The notes: generated from the sequence alone by a model not told the origin. A stretch of 64,000 nucleotides of DNA from Chitinophaga varians (GCF_012641275.1 NZ_JABAIA010000003.1:1-64000), one strand, 5' to 3'. Shown: positions 48,537 to 59,139, numbered from the stretch's first letter. Made by a program: numbers and translations.

Positions 48537-49103
48537 ATGTCAACATCTATCCTCAAAGACACAACGGATACCGAATTATGGCAGCTGGCCCGTCAGGACA
48601 GTCTGCCCGCTTATGGAGAATTATATGAACGCTATTGGGAAACCCTGTATGAAACCGCCTATTGGCGGCTGTACGACAAAGACGCTGCAAAAGATATTGT
48701 ACAGGAAGTATTTATTTACTGTTGGCAGAAAAGAGAACAGATCCATATCACCGAATCGGTGGAAGCCTATTTTCGCACGGCCGTAAAGTTTAAGGTGCTC
48801 AACCACCTCAAATCAGAACAGGCAAGAGATAAATACAGTCAACTGGCGGGGCGGGAAATACCGGAGATCACGCATGCCACAGAGGAGACACTGGCAGGCG
48901 CTGACCTGGAGGCCAGTTACCGCCGGGAGTTGCAACGGTTACCCGATAAGATGCGGCAGGTATTTATCGAGAGCCGCGACCACGGGCTGTCTGTCCGCGA
49001 AATAGCTGAAAAGCACGGCCTGTCGGAACAAACAGTTAAAAACCAGCTTTCATCCGCGCTAAAGAAACTAAGAGAAGGACTGGGTAATTTCTTTTTGGAA
49101 TAA
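48537..49103 (+). CDS. ECF RNA polymerase sigma factor (FecI-like)
   Basis: 188 residues from the ATG at 48537; a TTG 12 bp upstream is in frame but less likely. Region 2 is visible (YGELYERYWETLYETAYWRLYDKDAAKDIVQEVFIYCW), and region 4 (LPDKMRQVFIESRDHGLSVREIAEKHGLSEQTVKNQLSSALKKLREGL) ends the protein. It belongs to the group that acts with FecR-type anti-sigma factors and TonB receptors, all of which follow directly. Confidence 0.93.
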   Translation: MSTSILKDTTDTELWQLARQDSLPAYGELYERYWETLYETAYWRLYDKDAAKDIVQEVFIYCWQKREQIHITESVEAYFRTAVKFKVLNHLKSEQARDKYSQLAGREIPEITHATEETLAGADLEASYRRELQRLPDKMRQVFIESRDHGLSVREIAEKHGLSEQTVKNQLSSALKKLREGLGNFFLE

Positions 49104-49158
49104 TTTTTTTCATCGGCATAGTACTACCGGAACCTGACAATTGTCTATTAAACAACAG
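49102..49158 (+). promoter_or_regulatory. Promoter-like repeat, copy 2, before fecR
   Basis: The second copy of the 57-bp repeat overlaps the end of the sigma gene and stops 4 bp before the fecR start. GTAC at 49121 and GTCTA at 49143 are 18 bp apart. The equivalent gap of the second locus (before 60265, minus) has GTAC-N20-GTCTA in the same place, so it may be an autoregulatory ECF promoter. Confidence 0.55.
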
Positions 49159-49161
49159 CAT

Positions 49162-50133
49162 ATGAGCCTCCCTGATAAATCACTCATCGATCGATTGCTT
49201 GAAAAGCATGCACTGGGTATCTGTACCGAGGAAGAGCGTGCTGTACTCGACAGGTGGTATGCGTCCTTTCCGGCCGAAGGGCGTGTATTTGAAGACGAAG
49301 CGGAGCGAAAGGCGACGCGGGAACTGATGAAGGCAGGGATCTTTGAGATAATCGGTGCAGCGGAGGCGGTGCCGGAGAGGAAGCCGTTGCGGCGGCTGTA
49401 CTGGCAGATAGCGGCGGCCATACTGCTGTTGATTGCCATCGGCGACCTTTTTTATGTCCTGCGGGGCAAGCCGGAGCCGATGAGCTATACAGAAATAGTT
49501 GCTCCGGCCGGTAAAAATGTGCTGCATGTTTCATTGCCTGACGGCTCTGCCATGTGGCTGGAGCCAGGCTCCAGGCTGCGTTACGCGGACGCTTTCGGCA
49601 AAAAAAGCCGTGACGTGCAGATACTGGACGGCCTCGCCTATTTCTCGGTGGCGCCAGGTGTATCAGCACCGTTCATGGTCAGCACTCCTGCTGGCATACG
49701 AACGACAGTGCTGGGCACGGAGTTCAGTGTGAAAGCATATCAGGAAACAAGGTATGTACAGGTGAGCGTTCGCTCGGGAAAGGTACAGGTGGCGGACAGC
49801 ACTACAATGCTGGGCGTACTGGAAGCCGGCCAGCAGATCGTATATCAATTGGGAACGCATACGGCTACACGGACGGACGGCCCGGTAGACGACTGGAGGA
49901 ATGGCGACCTGACATTACTGAACGCTTCCTTTGCGGAAGTGGCCCGCATCCTCCAAAATCATTACGGGGTACAGGTTTCCTATGACACGGCCATGATGGC
50001 CAACTATCGTTTTAACCTGCGGATTGCCGCCCACACACCATTACAGGAAACATTCGGGATGCTAAATGACCTGAGTGGTATGACCTACACGCTTAGTAAA
50101 GACCGTATAACCGTTACCGGTATACAACAATAA
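49162..50133 (+). CDS. FecR-family anti-sigma factor
   Basis: 323 residues from the ATG at 49162, which overlaps no other gene. The cytoplasmic N-terminus (about 1-80) is followed by one membrane helix (IAAAILLLIAIGDLFYVL, about 84-105) and a periplasmic FecR domain (VAPAGKNVLHVSLPDGSAMWLEPGSRLRY, RTTVLGTEFSVKAYQ). The C-terminal secretin-like domain (FAEVARILQNHYGVQVSYD) is where the TonB receptor's STN domain docks. It holds the upstream sigma factor inactive until the receptor binds its ligand. Confidence 0.94.
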   Translation: MSLPDKSLIDRLLEKHALGICTEEERAVLDRWYASFPAEGRVFEDEAERKATRELMKAGIFEIIGAAEAVPERKPLRRLYWQIAAAILLLIAIGDLFYVLRGKPEPMSYTEIVAPAGKNVLHVSLPDGSAMWLEPGSRLRYADAFGKKSRDVQILDGLAYFSVAPGVSAPFMVSTPAGIRTTVLGTEFSVKAYQETRYVQVSVRSGKVQVADSTTMLGVLEAGQQIVYQLGTHTATRTDGPVDDWRNGDLTLLNASFAEVARILQNHYGVQVSYDTAMMANYRFNLRIAAHTPLQETFGMLNDLSGMTYTLSKDRITVTGIQQ

Positions 50134-50217
50134 TCATTCAGTAACTGCATTTGCTCCACCTGTGCAAAGCTGCCCTGAAGGCAGCAGGGGAGAGCTGTGT
50201 TTGTCAAAAATCGATGA

Positions 50218-52839
50218 ATGCGACATTTTTTAACCGTTCTGTTCTTAGTCTGCGGACTGGCAGCTGCCGGTCAGCAAAACGATGCCAGGTTCAGTATCAG
50301 CATCCCGGCCACTACGCTGGAAGGGGCGCTGAAAATACTGGAACAGCAAACCGGCGTACAAATATCCTATGAATACACAAGAGTACAGGGAATAACCATT
50401 AAAGCACACAGCTTTAAAGAGGCGCCACTGGAAACGATGCTTACCTACCTGTTGAAAGGAACATCCCTCACTTTCAAAAGACGGGGAGGCCAGATCATTG
50501 TCGGACCGGCAGTGAAGGCGGTCCATACGCTTAGCGGATACGTTGAAGATGCCGCGTCCGGCGAAAGACTGATCGGCGTATCGTTAGTGGCGCCTCAATT
50601 TGAAGCAGGCACAGTTACCAATGGTTATGGGTTCTACAGCCTTACCTTGCCGGCAGACACTGTCAGGATTCAGCTGTCATACCTTGGATATCAGCGCCTC
50701 GACACATTCGTGACCATGGAAAACACCAGGAGTTTCTCCTTCCGCCTAAAGACACTCAGCAGCCAGCTGGGGGAAGTGACTATCCGGGGTGTGGGGACAG
50801 ACAATATCGTGTCCTCTTCCCAGATGAGCCGTGTGAATATATCGGCATCACTGGTTCAGTCAGCGCCCCGCCTTCTCGGGGAGCCGGACCTGTTCAAAAC
50901 CCTCCAGCTGATGCCTGGTGTTAAACAAGGCACCGAAGCTACCAGCGCTTTGCTGGTACGTGGCGGCACTCCTGACCAAAACCTTATTTTGCTCGATGGC
51001 GCACCCTTGTACAACCCCGTACACCTGATGGGCTTATTCTCCAACTTCAACACCAGTGTACTGAAAGATGTGACCCTTTACAAAGGGGCATTCCCGGCGC
51101 GCTACGGCGGCAGGCTGTCCTCAGTGGTGGACATCTCCACAAAGGATGGAGACATGCACCAACTACACGGAAATTTTTCTGTGGGGCTGCTTTCAGCGCA
51201 GGCGATGCTGGAGGGGCCCATCAAAAAGGAGAAGACAACTTTTGTGGTATCTGTCCGCAGATCATACCCTGACATCGCCGCCGGAATATACCTGAACAAC
51301 CAAAAAGAGCTCAGTGATCCGGGTAAATTCAAACTGAACTTTTATGATGTGAACGCCAAACTTCATCATAAATTTTCGGACAAAGACAAATTATACTTCA
51401 GCTTCTATGGCGGCCGTGATAAGATGGCGACAAAGGTGGATTTCAATAGTGTGAACGCTCTCAACTATTATGTGTCTAACACCAGCATACACTGGGGCAA
51501 CTATACGGGCACCATCCGGTGGAACCATGTGTACTCGCCGAAGTTGTTTTCCAATGTGATGCTGATGGGAAGCGATTATCGTTTTCAGTCGCGCTTTGAC
51601 CAGGTGGGGGAGGCAGCGTCCACCAAATTTACAGATCACCAGAAATTGAATTCCGGTATCCGGGACCTGGGCGGCAGAATAGATTTAGACTATCAGTTAA
51701 ACCCCGCGCACACCATCAAAGCGGGAGCGCAGGTGATGTACCGCGTTTTTACACCGGGCGTACTGGAATCAAGGCAAACTGAAAATGACGAGGTGCTGGC
51801 AGATTCTTCCAACAATAACCACGGCATCTATGCACTGGAAATGAACCTTTATGCGGAAGATGACTGGGAAGTATCTAAAAGGCTGAAGGTGAATGCGGGG
51901 TTACATGTGAGTGGATTTAACGTGCAGGGTCGCCACTATCGGTCTGTACAGCCCCGGCTGAGCGCCCGCTACCTGTTGCCCGGAGACTGGGCGCTGAAGG
52001 CTTCATATACCCGGATGACCCAGTACATACATTTGCTGGCTTACAATTCCATATCCCTGCCGGCAGATCTCTGGGTGCCTGCTACCGACAAGGTGAAGCC
52101 CCAGGATGCTGACCAGTACGCACTGGGCGTTACGCATTTTCTGTTTGGCGGGAAGTTTGAATTTTCGGCAGAAGCTTATTACAAATACATGCACAACGTA
52201 ATTGAGTACAAGGAAGGGGCCAATTATCTGACGGCTGCTAAAGGCGATACCTGGGAACAGCATGTGACAGCCGGCGAAGGAAAATCATACGGAATGGAAC
52301 TGCTGCTGCAAAAGAAAACCGGCAAGCTGACCGGGTGGGTGGGATATACGCTGGCATGGGCCAACCGCCGGCTTCCGGAGGTAAACTTCGGCAGGCAGTT
52401 TCCCTATAAATACGATCGCCGGCATGACTTTCACATCGTAGCGATTTACAGGCTGCGTAAAGGTATAGAGTTGTCCGGCTCCTGGACTTATCAGAGTGCT
52501 GCTCCTTTTACCATCCCGCTGACGTCCTATTTTGGTATCACGGACCCCGTTTCCAGCACAGGGAACTGGGGTACCTCCCGCCACATCGACTATGTAAGTG
52601 CACGTAACAATACGCGTATACAGGCATATCACCGTTTGGACCTGGGCGTTAGTTTTATCAAATACAAAAAAAACGGACTTGTACGGACATGGAATGTAAG
52701 TTTGTTAAATGCCTATAACCGGTTTAATCCGTTCTTCTACTATGTGGAGAGTTTTGACAGAAGGCAACCTAAAGTAACCCTGAATGCGGTTTCCCTGGTG
52801 CCTGTTCTTCCCAGTGTTTCATATGAGCTGAAATTTTAG
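50218..52839 (+). CDS. TonB-dependent receptor with STN signalling domain
   Basis: 873 residues. After the signal peptide comes an STN domain (RFSISIPATTLEGALKILEQQTGVQISY, about 22-95), then a CarboxypepD_reg-like domain (GYVEDAASGERLIGVSLVAP), the plug (ATSALLVRGGTPDQNLILLDGAPLYNP) and a 22-strand-type barrel. It is not SusC-like; the DUF4249 gene that follows is typical for this receptor type. The STN domain lets it signal to the FecR protein. Its substrate may be a metal complex or small peptide. Confidence 0.93.
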   Translation: MRHFLTVLFLVCGLAAAGQQNDARFSISIPATTLEGALKILEQQTGVQISYEYTRVQGITIKAHSFKEAPLETMLTYLLKGTSLTFKRRGGQIIVGPAVKAVHTLSGYVEDAASGERLIGVSLVAPQFEAGTVTNGYGFYSLTLPADTVRIQLSYLGYQRLDTFVTMENTRSFSFRLKTLSSQLGEVTIRGVGTDNIVSSSQMSRVNISASLVQSAPRLLGEPDLFKTLQLMPGVKQGTEATSALLVRGGTPDQNLILLDGAPLYNPVHLMGLFSNFNTSVLKDVTLYKGAFPARYGGRLSSVVDISTKDGDMHQLHGNFSVGLLSAQAMLEGPIKKEKTTFVVSVRRSYPDIAAGIYLNNQKELSDPGKFKLNFYDVNAKLHHKFSDKDKLYFSFYGGRDKMATKVDFNSVNALNYYVSNTSIHWGNYTGTIRWNHVYSPKLFSNVMLMGSDYRFQSRFDQVGEAASTKFTDHQKLNSGIRDLGGRIDLDYQLNPAHTIKAGAQVMYRVFTPGVLESRQTENDEVLADSSNNNHGIYALEMNLYAEDDWEVSKRLKVNAGLHVSGFNVQGRHYRSVQPRLSARYLLPGDWALKASYTRMTQYIHLLAYNSISLPADLWVPATDKVKPQDADQYALGVTHFLFGGKFEFSAEAYYKYMHNVIEYKEGANYLTAAKGDTWEQHVTAGEGKSYGMELLLQKKTGKLTGWVGYTLAWANRRLPEVNFGRQFPYKYDRRHDFHIVAIYRLRKGIELSGSWTYQSAAPFTIPLTSYFGITDPVSSTGNWGTSRHIDYVSARNNTRIQAYHRLDLGVSFIKYKKNGLVRTWNVSLLNAYNRFNPFFYYVESFDRRQPKVTLNAVSLVPVLPSVSYELKF

Positions 52840-52842
52840 ATC

Positions 52843-53733
52843 ATGAAAATAAGACTAATGCTGTTGTTGGCAGCGGTAGCCGGCAGCTGTAGTAAAAAGG
52901 TGACAATAACTATCCCGGACGAGGGTAATAAACTGGTGATGAATCTGCTGATGGCTAAGGACAGCCTGATCACCGCTCAAATATTGATGTCGAAATATAT
53001 TGAGATCAGGAACGCACCTGACCCCTCGGGAAGCATACAGACAATAAGCAATGCAAGGGTGTTCTTGTACGAAAACGATGTCTTTAAGGAAACCATGACG
53101 ATGCATAAACAGGGAAATTATGCGTATTATCTAAGTACTTTCGGCGCGAAACCCGGCTTTAAATATTTTGTTAGGGCCGAACTTCCCGACGCTCCCGACA
53201 TTCCGGCTGTAGAAGGTGCTGACGCGATACCATTGCCGGTTGCTGTAGGTGAAATGAGCGTAAAAAAAATATCTGATAATCAACGGGAGGCTAAAGCGAA
53301 TGTGAGCTTTGAAATACGGGGCGATCCGGGAATAAAGAACTATTACCGTGTCAGAATATACGAACACCTAAACCACGACGATGTTGGTACTGACAAATCA
53401 CTGCTCCAGTTGCCCATCCAGTCTTCCGACCCATCTGACGTAATGTTTGGAAAAAAAGAACGACAGGAAGTATTCATAGATGACCAGTTTTTGGACGGTC
53501 GCAGGCGCCGCCTGAGTTTTATCGCTACCAGCTGGCTCGGCTTTAAAAACCCGGTTGTTATTGAAGTGACAACTTTAACCTACGCCAGTTACAACTATTT
53601 GTACAGTTCCATGATGGCAGAAGAAAAAAATGACAATATATTATCGGAGAAAGTAATTGTATTCAACAATGTCCTTTACGGTCTTGGCATCGTTGGAGGA
53701 ATGTCGATAAACCGATATCCTGTTGAATATTAA
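52843..53733 (+). CDS. DUF4249-type lipoprotein
   Basis: 296 residues; signal peptide (LMLLLAAVAGSCSKK) with lipobox Cys at about 17. The pattern (LVMNLLMAKDSLITAQILMSKY, ISNARVFLYENDVFKETM, GFKYFVRAELPD) is that of DUF4249, a family found next to TonB receptors of the non-SusC type in Bacteroidota, where it probably takes the role SusD has elsewhere. It starts 3 bp after the receptor gene. Confidence 0.88.
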   Translation: MKIRLMLLLAAVAGSCSKKVTITIPDEGNKLVMNLLMAKDSLITAQILMSKYIEIRNAPDPSGSIQTISNARVFLYENDVFKETMTMHKQGNYAYYLSTFGAKPGFKYFVRAELPDAPDIPAVEGADAIPLPVAVGEMSVKKISDNQREAKANVSFEIRGDPGIKNYYRVRIYEHLNHDDVGTDKSLLQLPIQSSDPSDVMFGKKERQEVFIDDQFLDGRRRRLSFIATSWLGFKNPVVIEVTTLTYASYNYLYSSMMAEEKNDNILSEKVIVFNNVLYGLGIVGGMSINRYPVEY

Positions 53734-53796
53734 AGATGCTCTACAGTCTTTCGTTCAGATTTTTTTGAACGCCTGAAGACGCGTTTTTATTGGAAA

Positions 53797-53827
53797 CCCG
53801 CCCGGATTCGTTCCGGGCGGGCTTTTT
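53797..53827. terminator. Terminator between the two receptor loci
   Basis: CCCGCCCGGA (53797-53806) pairs with TCCGGGCGGG (53812-53821) around TTCGT, followed by CTTTTT. It ends the rightward DUF4249 operon; the minus strand SusD gene ends 17 bp away. Confidence 0.92.
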
Positions 53828-53837
53828 ATTACCACTC

Positions 53838-55655
53838 TTAATATCCGGGGAACTGCACCAGCTTTTTGTTTCTGTCTATCTCACTCTGCGGCACAGGATA
53901 GAAATAAAATTTGTTTTGCCAGGCTGCTCTTGTGAACGATGTCACTCTTTTATGAAACTCCGGATCAGACAAAGAGCTGCCTTTTTCGATATTCATGCCA
54001 TGGAAGGCGCCGCCCTGGTGCTGATCGGGGTTGTCGGCTACTTTCCATCGGCGCACGTCCCAATAACGGTGCCCTTCAAACATCAGTTCAATGCGGCGTT
54101 CGAGCCGTATCTGTGCCCGCATTTCGTCCTGTGAGAGTCCGGGCAACAGGTCTGGAAGACCGCCCCTGTTGCGGATTTTGTTGAGGTATTTAAGAATGTC
54201 GGCGTGGCCGGGCGTGTATTCGTTCAGCGCTTCGGCGTAGTTAAGATAAATTTCAGCGAGGCGTATCATCATTGCCGGCCGCGCGAAGTTCCTCCCTGTT
54301 CTGAAATCGTTGTTGGGATGGATGTTTTTACGTGCGGTATAGCCGGTGGAGGGCCAGTCGCGGGGAGCGCCGTTTTTGCCGGAATTGCCGGTGAAGAAAA
54401 ATTCCACTCTTGTCTGGCCTGATTCCGGAACAACAGGGATAGTGGAGCCGTTGAAGGTCACATCTACATAAAACCGTGCTTCACGGTTAGTGTACATATT
54501 GTAAGTGCCGTTAACATAGTAAGGCGTAGCGGTGGTGGTAAAACCACTCTCGGAATAGCCGCTGCCGGCGTCGTTGATCGTTTTACCACTGGCCATGCGG
54601 AATATATCCACCTGCTCCTGTGTGACCGCGATACCGTTCCAGCCCTGGCCATTGGCGCAGCGGGGAGAGCAGTGGCGCTCCCAGTTGCTGACATGCCCGG
54701 AAGAGGTGCGTATCCAGATGGCTTCTTTCTGCCAGCCATCGAAGAAGAGGTTGCGGCAGGAGAGAAAGGCGGCCCGGAATGGATCGGGATCGGAGACGGT
54801 AAACAAATCCCAGCGATTGAGGTCTATCACCGCTTTGGCTGCATCGGCGGCCCGTTTCCATCTCTCTTTGTCATAAGCCTGGTTAAACAGCGCGGTGCCG
54901 TCCTGGTTGGTAAAAGAGGCGAAATCCTTGTTGCCGTTGAACAGCGGGCTGGCATGATATAACAGTATCTGCGATTTAACCGCCAGCACGATAGGCTGTG
55001 TGATACGCCCTGTCTGCGTTACGTCGGGCTGTGTGGGATCTACCGGGTTCACATGTTGCACCGGAAGGTCGGGGAAGGCTTTGTCCATTTCGGAAAGCAC
55101 GAATCCGATACAGTCGTCCCACGGACTGCGGGGTATCTGGAAATTGTCTTCGGGAAGACTGGCCGTTTCGCCCATCAGCACAACGGGGCCATATTGCCGC
55201 ATCAGCAGCCAGTAGTAGTAGGCGCGCAGAAAACGGGCCTCTGCTTTGTACTGTTTCAACAGCCTGTTACCGTCGGGCAATGCTTTGATCTCCTGGTTCT
55301 GGTCTGCGTTCTGGAGGAAGATGGCCGCCTGCCGGATAGTTTGATAGTAGCTGTTCCAATACGACGGACTGGCATTGTCGGGGGTAATGGCGCCGGAGTT
55401 GATGCCGGGCTGCACCCAGGCATAGTCGGCTTCATCGCACTGGCCTGTCCAGGGAACGCCATACGGCTGGTTCCACATGTCGGGCATGGGATTGTACAGC
55501 CGCGCAAGCCACTGTTCTGTCATGGTACGGTTGGTGAACACGTCTTTCAGCGTAGTGATATTGTCCGGCACCGTATCGAGGTAACCTTTTTTACAACCTG
55601 CCGCACACAGTATCAGCAGGAACAACAGCAGTATGTTTTTGTATGAATGGGTCAT
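53838..55655 (-). CDS. SusD/RagB nutrient-binding lipoprotein
   Basis: 605 residues; signal peptide and lipobox (LLLILCAAGCKKG). SusD motifs include YKAEARFLRAYYYWLLMRQYG, AEIYLNYAEALNEYTPG and RIELMFEGHRYWDVRRWK, with the usual end FYFYPVPQSEIDRNKKL. It follows the SusC gene by 11 bp on the same strand. No enzyme genes are linked, so its glycan cannot be told. Confidence 0.95.
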   Translation of the reverse strand: MTHSYKNILLLFLLILCAAGCKKGYLDTVPDNITTLKDVFTNRTMTEQWLARLYNPMPDMWNQPYGVPWTGQCDEADYAWVQPGINSGAITPDNASPSYWNSYYQTIRQAAIFLQNADQNQEIKALPDGNRLLKQYKAEARFLRAYYYWLLMRQYGPVVLMGETASLPEDNFQIPRSPWDDCIGFVLSEMDKAFPDLPVQHVNPVDPTQPDVTQTGRITQPIVLAVKSQILLYHASPLFNGNKDFASFTNQDGTALFNQAYDKERWKRAADAAKAVIDLNRWDLFTVSDPDPFRAAFLSCRNLFFDGWQKEAIWIRTSSGHVSNWERHCSPRCANGQGWNGIAVTQEQVDIFRMASGKTINDAGSGYSESGFTTTATPYYVNGTYNMYTNREARFYVDVTFNGSTIPVVPESGQTRVEFFFTGNSGKNGAPRDWPSTGYTARKNIHPNNDFRTGRNFARPAMMIRLAEIYLNYAEALNEYTPGHADILKYLNKIRNRGGLPDLLPGLSQDEMRAQIRLERRIELMFEGHRYWDVRRWKVADNPDQHQGGAFHGMNIEKGSSLSDPEFHKRVTSFTRAAWQNKFYFYPVPQSEIDRNKKLVQFPGY

Positions 55656-55666
55656 GATATTAGGTT

Positions 55667-58600
55667 TTATTTGAAGCTGGCGCGGATGCCGAAGTTGTAC
55701 GAAGTGGTGTTGGGATAGGCGGTTCCTCTGCCATCGCCCAATTCAGGGTCCCAGATCTTCCAGGGCGAAATGGTGAAGAGGTTGGTGCCGTTAACATAGG
55801 CGCGCAGGTTTTTTAAACCGTATTTCTGCAGCCGGTTCATGCTGAAGGTATATCCCAGCTCGGCGCTCTTCAGGCGGATGTAGTCCGCTCTTTTGAGCCA
55901 CCAGGTGCTGGCGTAATAGTTGGTGGTGATATCCTGACGGGTTGACATACGTGGATAGAAAGGCTGGCTGTTGGAGTTGTCCGGCGTCCAGCGGTCGGTG
56001 GCTACCGTATATAGGTTACCGATAGTGGGGCCTTCATAAAACGGATTGGTGCCATGACCGCCGCTGTACATAAAGTCCACCATGGCCACGCCCTGGAAGA
56101 ACAGGCTGAGGTCAAAGCCTTTGGCGCCAACACTGAAGTTAAGGCCATATACGATGCGGGGCACCGGGCCATAACCAATGGCCTGCTGATCAAAGCTGTT
56201 GATGATGCCATCGCCGTTCAGGTCTGCGTATTTGATGTCGCCGGGGCGCACATCGCCGGCCTGTTTGGGCGATTTAAGGATATCTGCGGAATCAGAGAAA
56301 AGTCCCAGTGCCACATAACCGAAACGCTGGTCAATGGTGTGGCCGGTACGGTTGAGCCATGGGTACTGCCACGGTGGAAGGCCGTCATACACGTTTTTGT
56401 TGATGTTGAAGTTAAAATTGCCCCGGAACGCTACCCAGTAATTTTTGGAGAATGCCTTGTTGTAGTCTATCGTCACATCAATTCCCTTGTTTTCGGTGAT
56501 ACCGATATTACGATAGGGAATGTTGTCTGACGTATAGCCGGAAGCGTAAGGGATGTCATATTGCCGCAACAGGATACCGGTCCTTCTCTCTTTAAACAGT
56601 TCAACGATAACAGACAGTTCGTCTTTAAAGGCTTTTACCTCGATACCCAGGTTTTGCCGTTTGCCGGTTTCCCAGCTTACCTCGGAACCGATCTGGTCTT
56701 CCTGCAGGCCACTGAATGAGGTGGTGTTGCCTGGAACGCCAAACGTATAACCGAGGTCGCCACTGCTTTTTATCCTGGTAAGGAAGAGGAAACGGGAGCC
56801 TGTGTTGCTGTTGCCTGACAGGCCATAGGTGTAACGCAGTTTGAAATAGGAAATAACATTGCTGAGCGGTTCGAAGAAATGTTCGTTAGATACCACCCAG
56901 CCGGCGCCAAACGAAGGGAAGAGCCCATAACGTTTTTTAGGGGTGAAGTTCTCAGAGCCATTATACCCGAAATTCGCTTCTGCAAAATAACGCCTCTTAT
57001 AGCCATAGGTGGCTCTGCCGCTTAGACCTCTGATACGGAAAGGAATGGAGCTGATGAGATCACCGGCATCTGCATTGATATAATCAGACTGATTATAGAG
57101 CAACAATGCCGACACGTCGTGGTCCCCGAATTTACGGGCATAGTTTAGTGCTGATTCGGTATAGAAACGCCGGTCGCCGCCTCTGGACACTTCAAAGCCC
57201 AGTACGTTGGAACCCGGGTCCACGATGCGGGTCAGCAGGTTACCGGCGGAATCGCGCCCGGTGGCATAATAGGTCTGCACTTCTCTTTTTCTGTTGAGGT
57301 TATTCCAGCTGTAGGAGTCAAATGCAAACATACTGGTGAAGGACAAGCCTTTCAGTACAAAGTCGAGTTGCTGCCGTACCCTGATATTGGAGCGGACGGT
57401 GTTGCGATACTCTGTTGCATAGCCGGACTGTGTCAAATTGCGGTATGGGCTGGGGTAGCTGCCGCCGGGTATCTTAGGCCATTGCCCGTTGGAGTATTGC
57501 GGCGGGATCAGGTGCGGCGGCACCTGCGTGGCGAGGTTGAACAATGCGCCGGTACCAATGCCGGGATAGTTGCTGTTGATGATAAAACCGTTAACGCCCA
57601 GCTCCAGTTTGGTCGTCTTGGTGATATTGGCGTCTACGTTGGTCGTGAAATTATAGCGGTCCAGTTTAATGGAGGAATTATAGGATTGCAGGTTGTCCCG
57701 TTTCAACATGCCCACTTCGGAGTAATATCCTGCGGAGATATAATAGGTTGCGAATTCGGAGCCACCGCGTACATTGAGATTGGCCCTTCTGTTCTGGCCG
57801 AACTGGTTGAACAGTGTTTTAAACCAGTCCACGTTGGGGTACAGGTCAGGGTCTTCACCGGTGATATGTTTCTGTATGCGCTCTTCTGTGTAGAGGGGCG
57901 TCCTGCCACGCATTTGCAGTCCTTCGTTGTAAAGGCGCATGAACGTGGGCGCATCTACGAATTTTGGCAGCTGCGTAAATTTTGTGATGGCCTGATTGAG
58001 TTCTATATTAATCTGTGGTTTGCCGGGGCGTCCGGTTTTGGTGTTGACGAGGATAACGCCGTTGGCGCCACGGGTGCCGTATACGGCGGTGGCGGAAGCG
58101 TCTTTTAACACCGTAAAACTTTCCACGTCTTCCGGGTCGAGGTCATTGATGCTGCGGTCAGGTACGCCGTCTACGATGATGAGCGGCCCGCGTGGGCTGG
58201 AGCCGAAAGTAGAGATGCCACGTATCCAGATATCTGATCCGTCGTAACCCGGTTCACCGCTGCGTTGTACGGCCACGATGCCTGCCAGGCGGCCGCCGAG
58301 GGCGTTGGTGAGACTTCTCACCGGCAGCTTCAGCTCCTCCGGTTTGATGGTAGATTGGGCACCCACGAGGCTGATTTTTTTCTGTGCGCCAAAACCCACT
58401 ACCACCACTTCGTTGAGCCCTCCTTCTTTGGCCAGCATTTCGATATTAATGTCTAACCTGTTGCGGACGCTGATCTGTTGGGTCTGATAGCCGATGTAGG
58501 AAAATTCAAGGGTATCGGTCGGCTCTGCGTCCAGCTCATAAAAACCTCTGTCATTGGTCGTGGTGCCGACGGGCGTTTTGATGATTTTCACGGTCACGCC

Positions 58601-59077
58601 TACCAGAGGCGCGCCGAGTTTATCTTTCACGGTGCCGGATACACGGACCTTAGCTGGTGGTTTGGGTGCGGGAGCCGGACGAGGCTCAACCGGCGTGATG
58701 ATGTATTGTGAGGGACCGGTCATGTTAAGCGTGAGGCCGTATGACTGCAATATTTTCTGTAGTGAGGCGATGGCTGCAGAAGCGCCGCTGTTCAGCAGTT
58801 TGTCGGGCACAAAAATATTCCGTGCATATTTTTCATTCATGGCTATGCGCAGCTGGTATTTTGTATACACTTTTTCCAGGGCATTGCTCAGGGAGAGTAC
58901 CTGGCTGGCGGGACTGGTGTCTGTGTTGCCGGGTTTCCGGTATTGGTGTTGTGGTAACGGTGGCGTCTGTACGCCGGCTACTGCGTCCTGTGCCTGCGTG
59001 GAAGATGTTGAAATGCCCAGCAATAGACATAGGCCGGCCATTCCCTTCAGGCAAAGCCGTAGAGGTCCAAATTTCAT
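55667..59077 (-). CDS. SusC-like TonB receptor with STN domain
   Basis: 1136 residues. It combines an STN domain (LSNALEKVYTKYQLRIAMNEKYARNIFV, about 60-140) with a CarboxypepD_reg-like domain (RVSGTVKDKLGAPLVGVTVKI), the SusC plug (EVVVVGFGAQKKISLVGAQS, ATAVYGTRGANGVILVNTKTG) and a full barrel (YADLNGDGIINSFDQQAIGYG). The STN domain links it to the FecR/ECF pair upstream (minus strand), so binding of its nutrient should switch on its own operon. Confidence 0.95.
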   Translation of the reverse strand: MKFGPLRLCLKGMAGLCLLLGISTSSTQAQDAVAGVQTPPLPQHQYRKPGNTDTSPASQVLSLSNALEKVYTKYQLRIAMNEKYARNIFVPDKLLNSGASAAIASLQKILQSYGLTLNMTGPSQYIITPVEPRPAPAPKPPAKVRVSGTVKDKLGAPLVGVTVKIIKTPVGTTTNDRGFYELDAEPTDTLEFSYIGYQTQQISVRNRLDINIEMLAKEGGLNEVVVVGFGAQKKISLVGAQSTIKPEELKLPVRSLTNALGGRLAGIVAVQRSGEPGYDGSDIWIRGISTFGSSPRGPLIIVDGVPDRSINDLDPEDVESFTVLKDASATAVYGTRGANGVILVNTKTGRPGKPQINIELNQAITKFTQLPKFVDAPTFMRLYNEGLQMRGRTPLYTEERIQKHITGEDPDLYPNVDWFKTLFNQFGQNRRANLNVRGGSEFATYYISAGYYSEVGMLKRDNLQSYNSSIKLDRYNFTTNVDANITKTTKLELGVNGFIINSNYPGIGTGALFNLATQVPPHLIPPQYSNGQWPKIPGGSYPSPYRNLTQSGYATEYRNTVRSNIRVRQQLDFVLKGLSFTSMFAFDSYSWNNLNRKREVQTYYATGRDSAGNLLTRIVDPGSNVLGFEVSRGGDRRFYTESALNYARKFGDHDVSALLLYNQSDYINADAGDLISSIPFRIRGLSGRATYGYKRRYFAEANFGYNGSENFTPKKRYGLFPSFGAGWVVSNEHFFEPLSNVISYFKLRYTYGLSGNSNTGSRFLFLTRIKSSGDLGYTFGVPGNTTSFSGLQEDQIGSEVSWETGKRQNLGIEVKAFKDELSVIVELFKERRTGILLRQYDIPYASGYTSDNIPYRNIGITENKGIDVTIDYNKAFSKNYWVAFRGNFNFNINKNVYDGLPPWQYPWLNRTGHTIDQRFGYVALGLFSDSADILKSPKQAGDVRPGDIKYADLNGDGIINSFDQQAIGYGPVPRIVYGLNFSVGAKGFDLSLFFQGVAMVDFMYSGGHGTNPFYEGPTIGNLYTVATDRWTPDNSNSQPFYPRMSTRQDITTNYYASTWWLKRADYIRLKSAELGYTFSMNRLQKYGLKNLRAYVNGTNLFTISPWKIWDPELGDGRGTAYPNTTSYNFGIRASFK

Positions 59078-59139
59078 AACGGGTAAAATTTTGGTTAAAG
59101 ACTACATAAAGCGATATGTGAATGACAAGGAGTTACCTG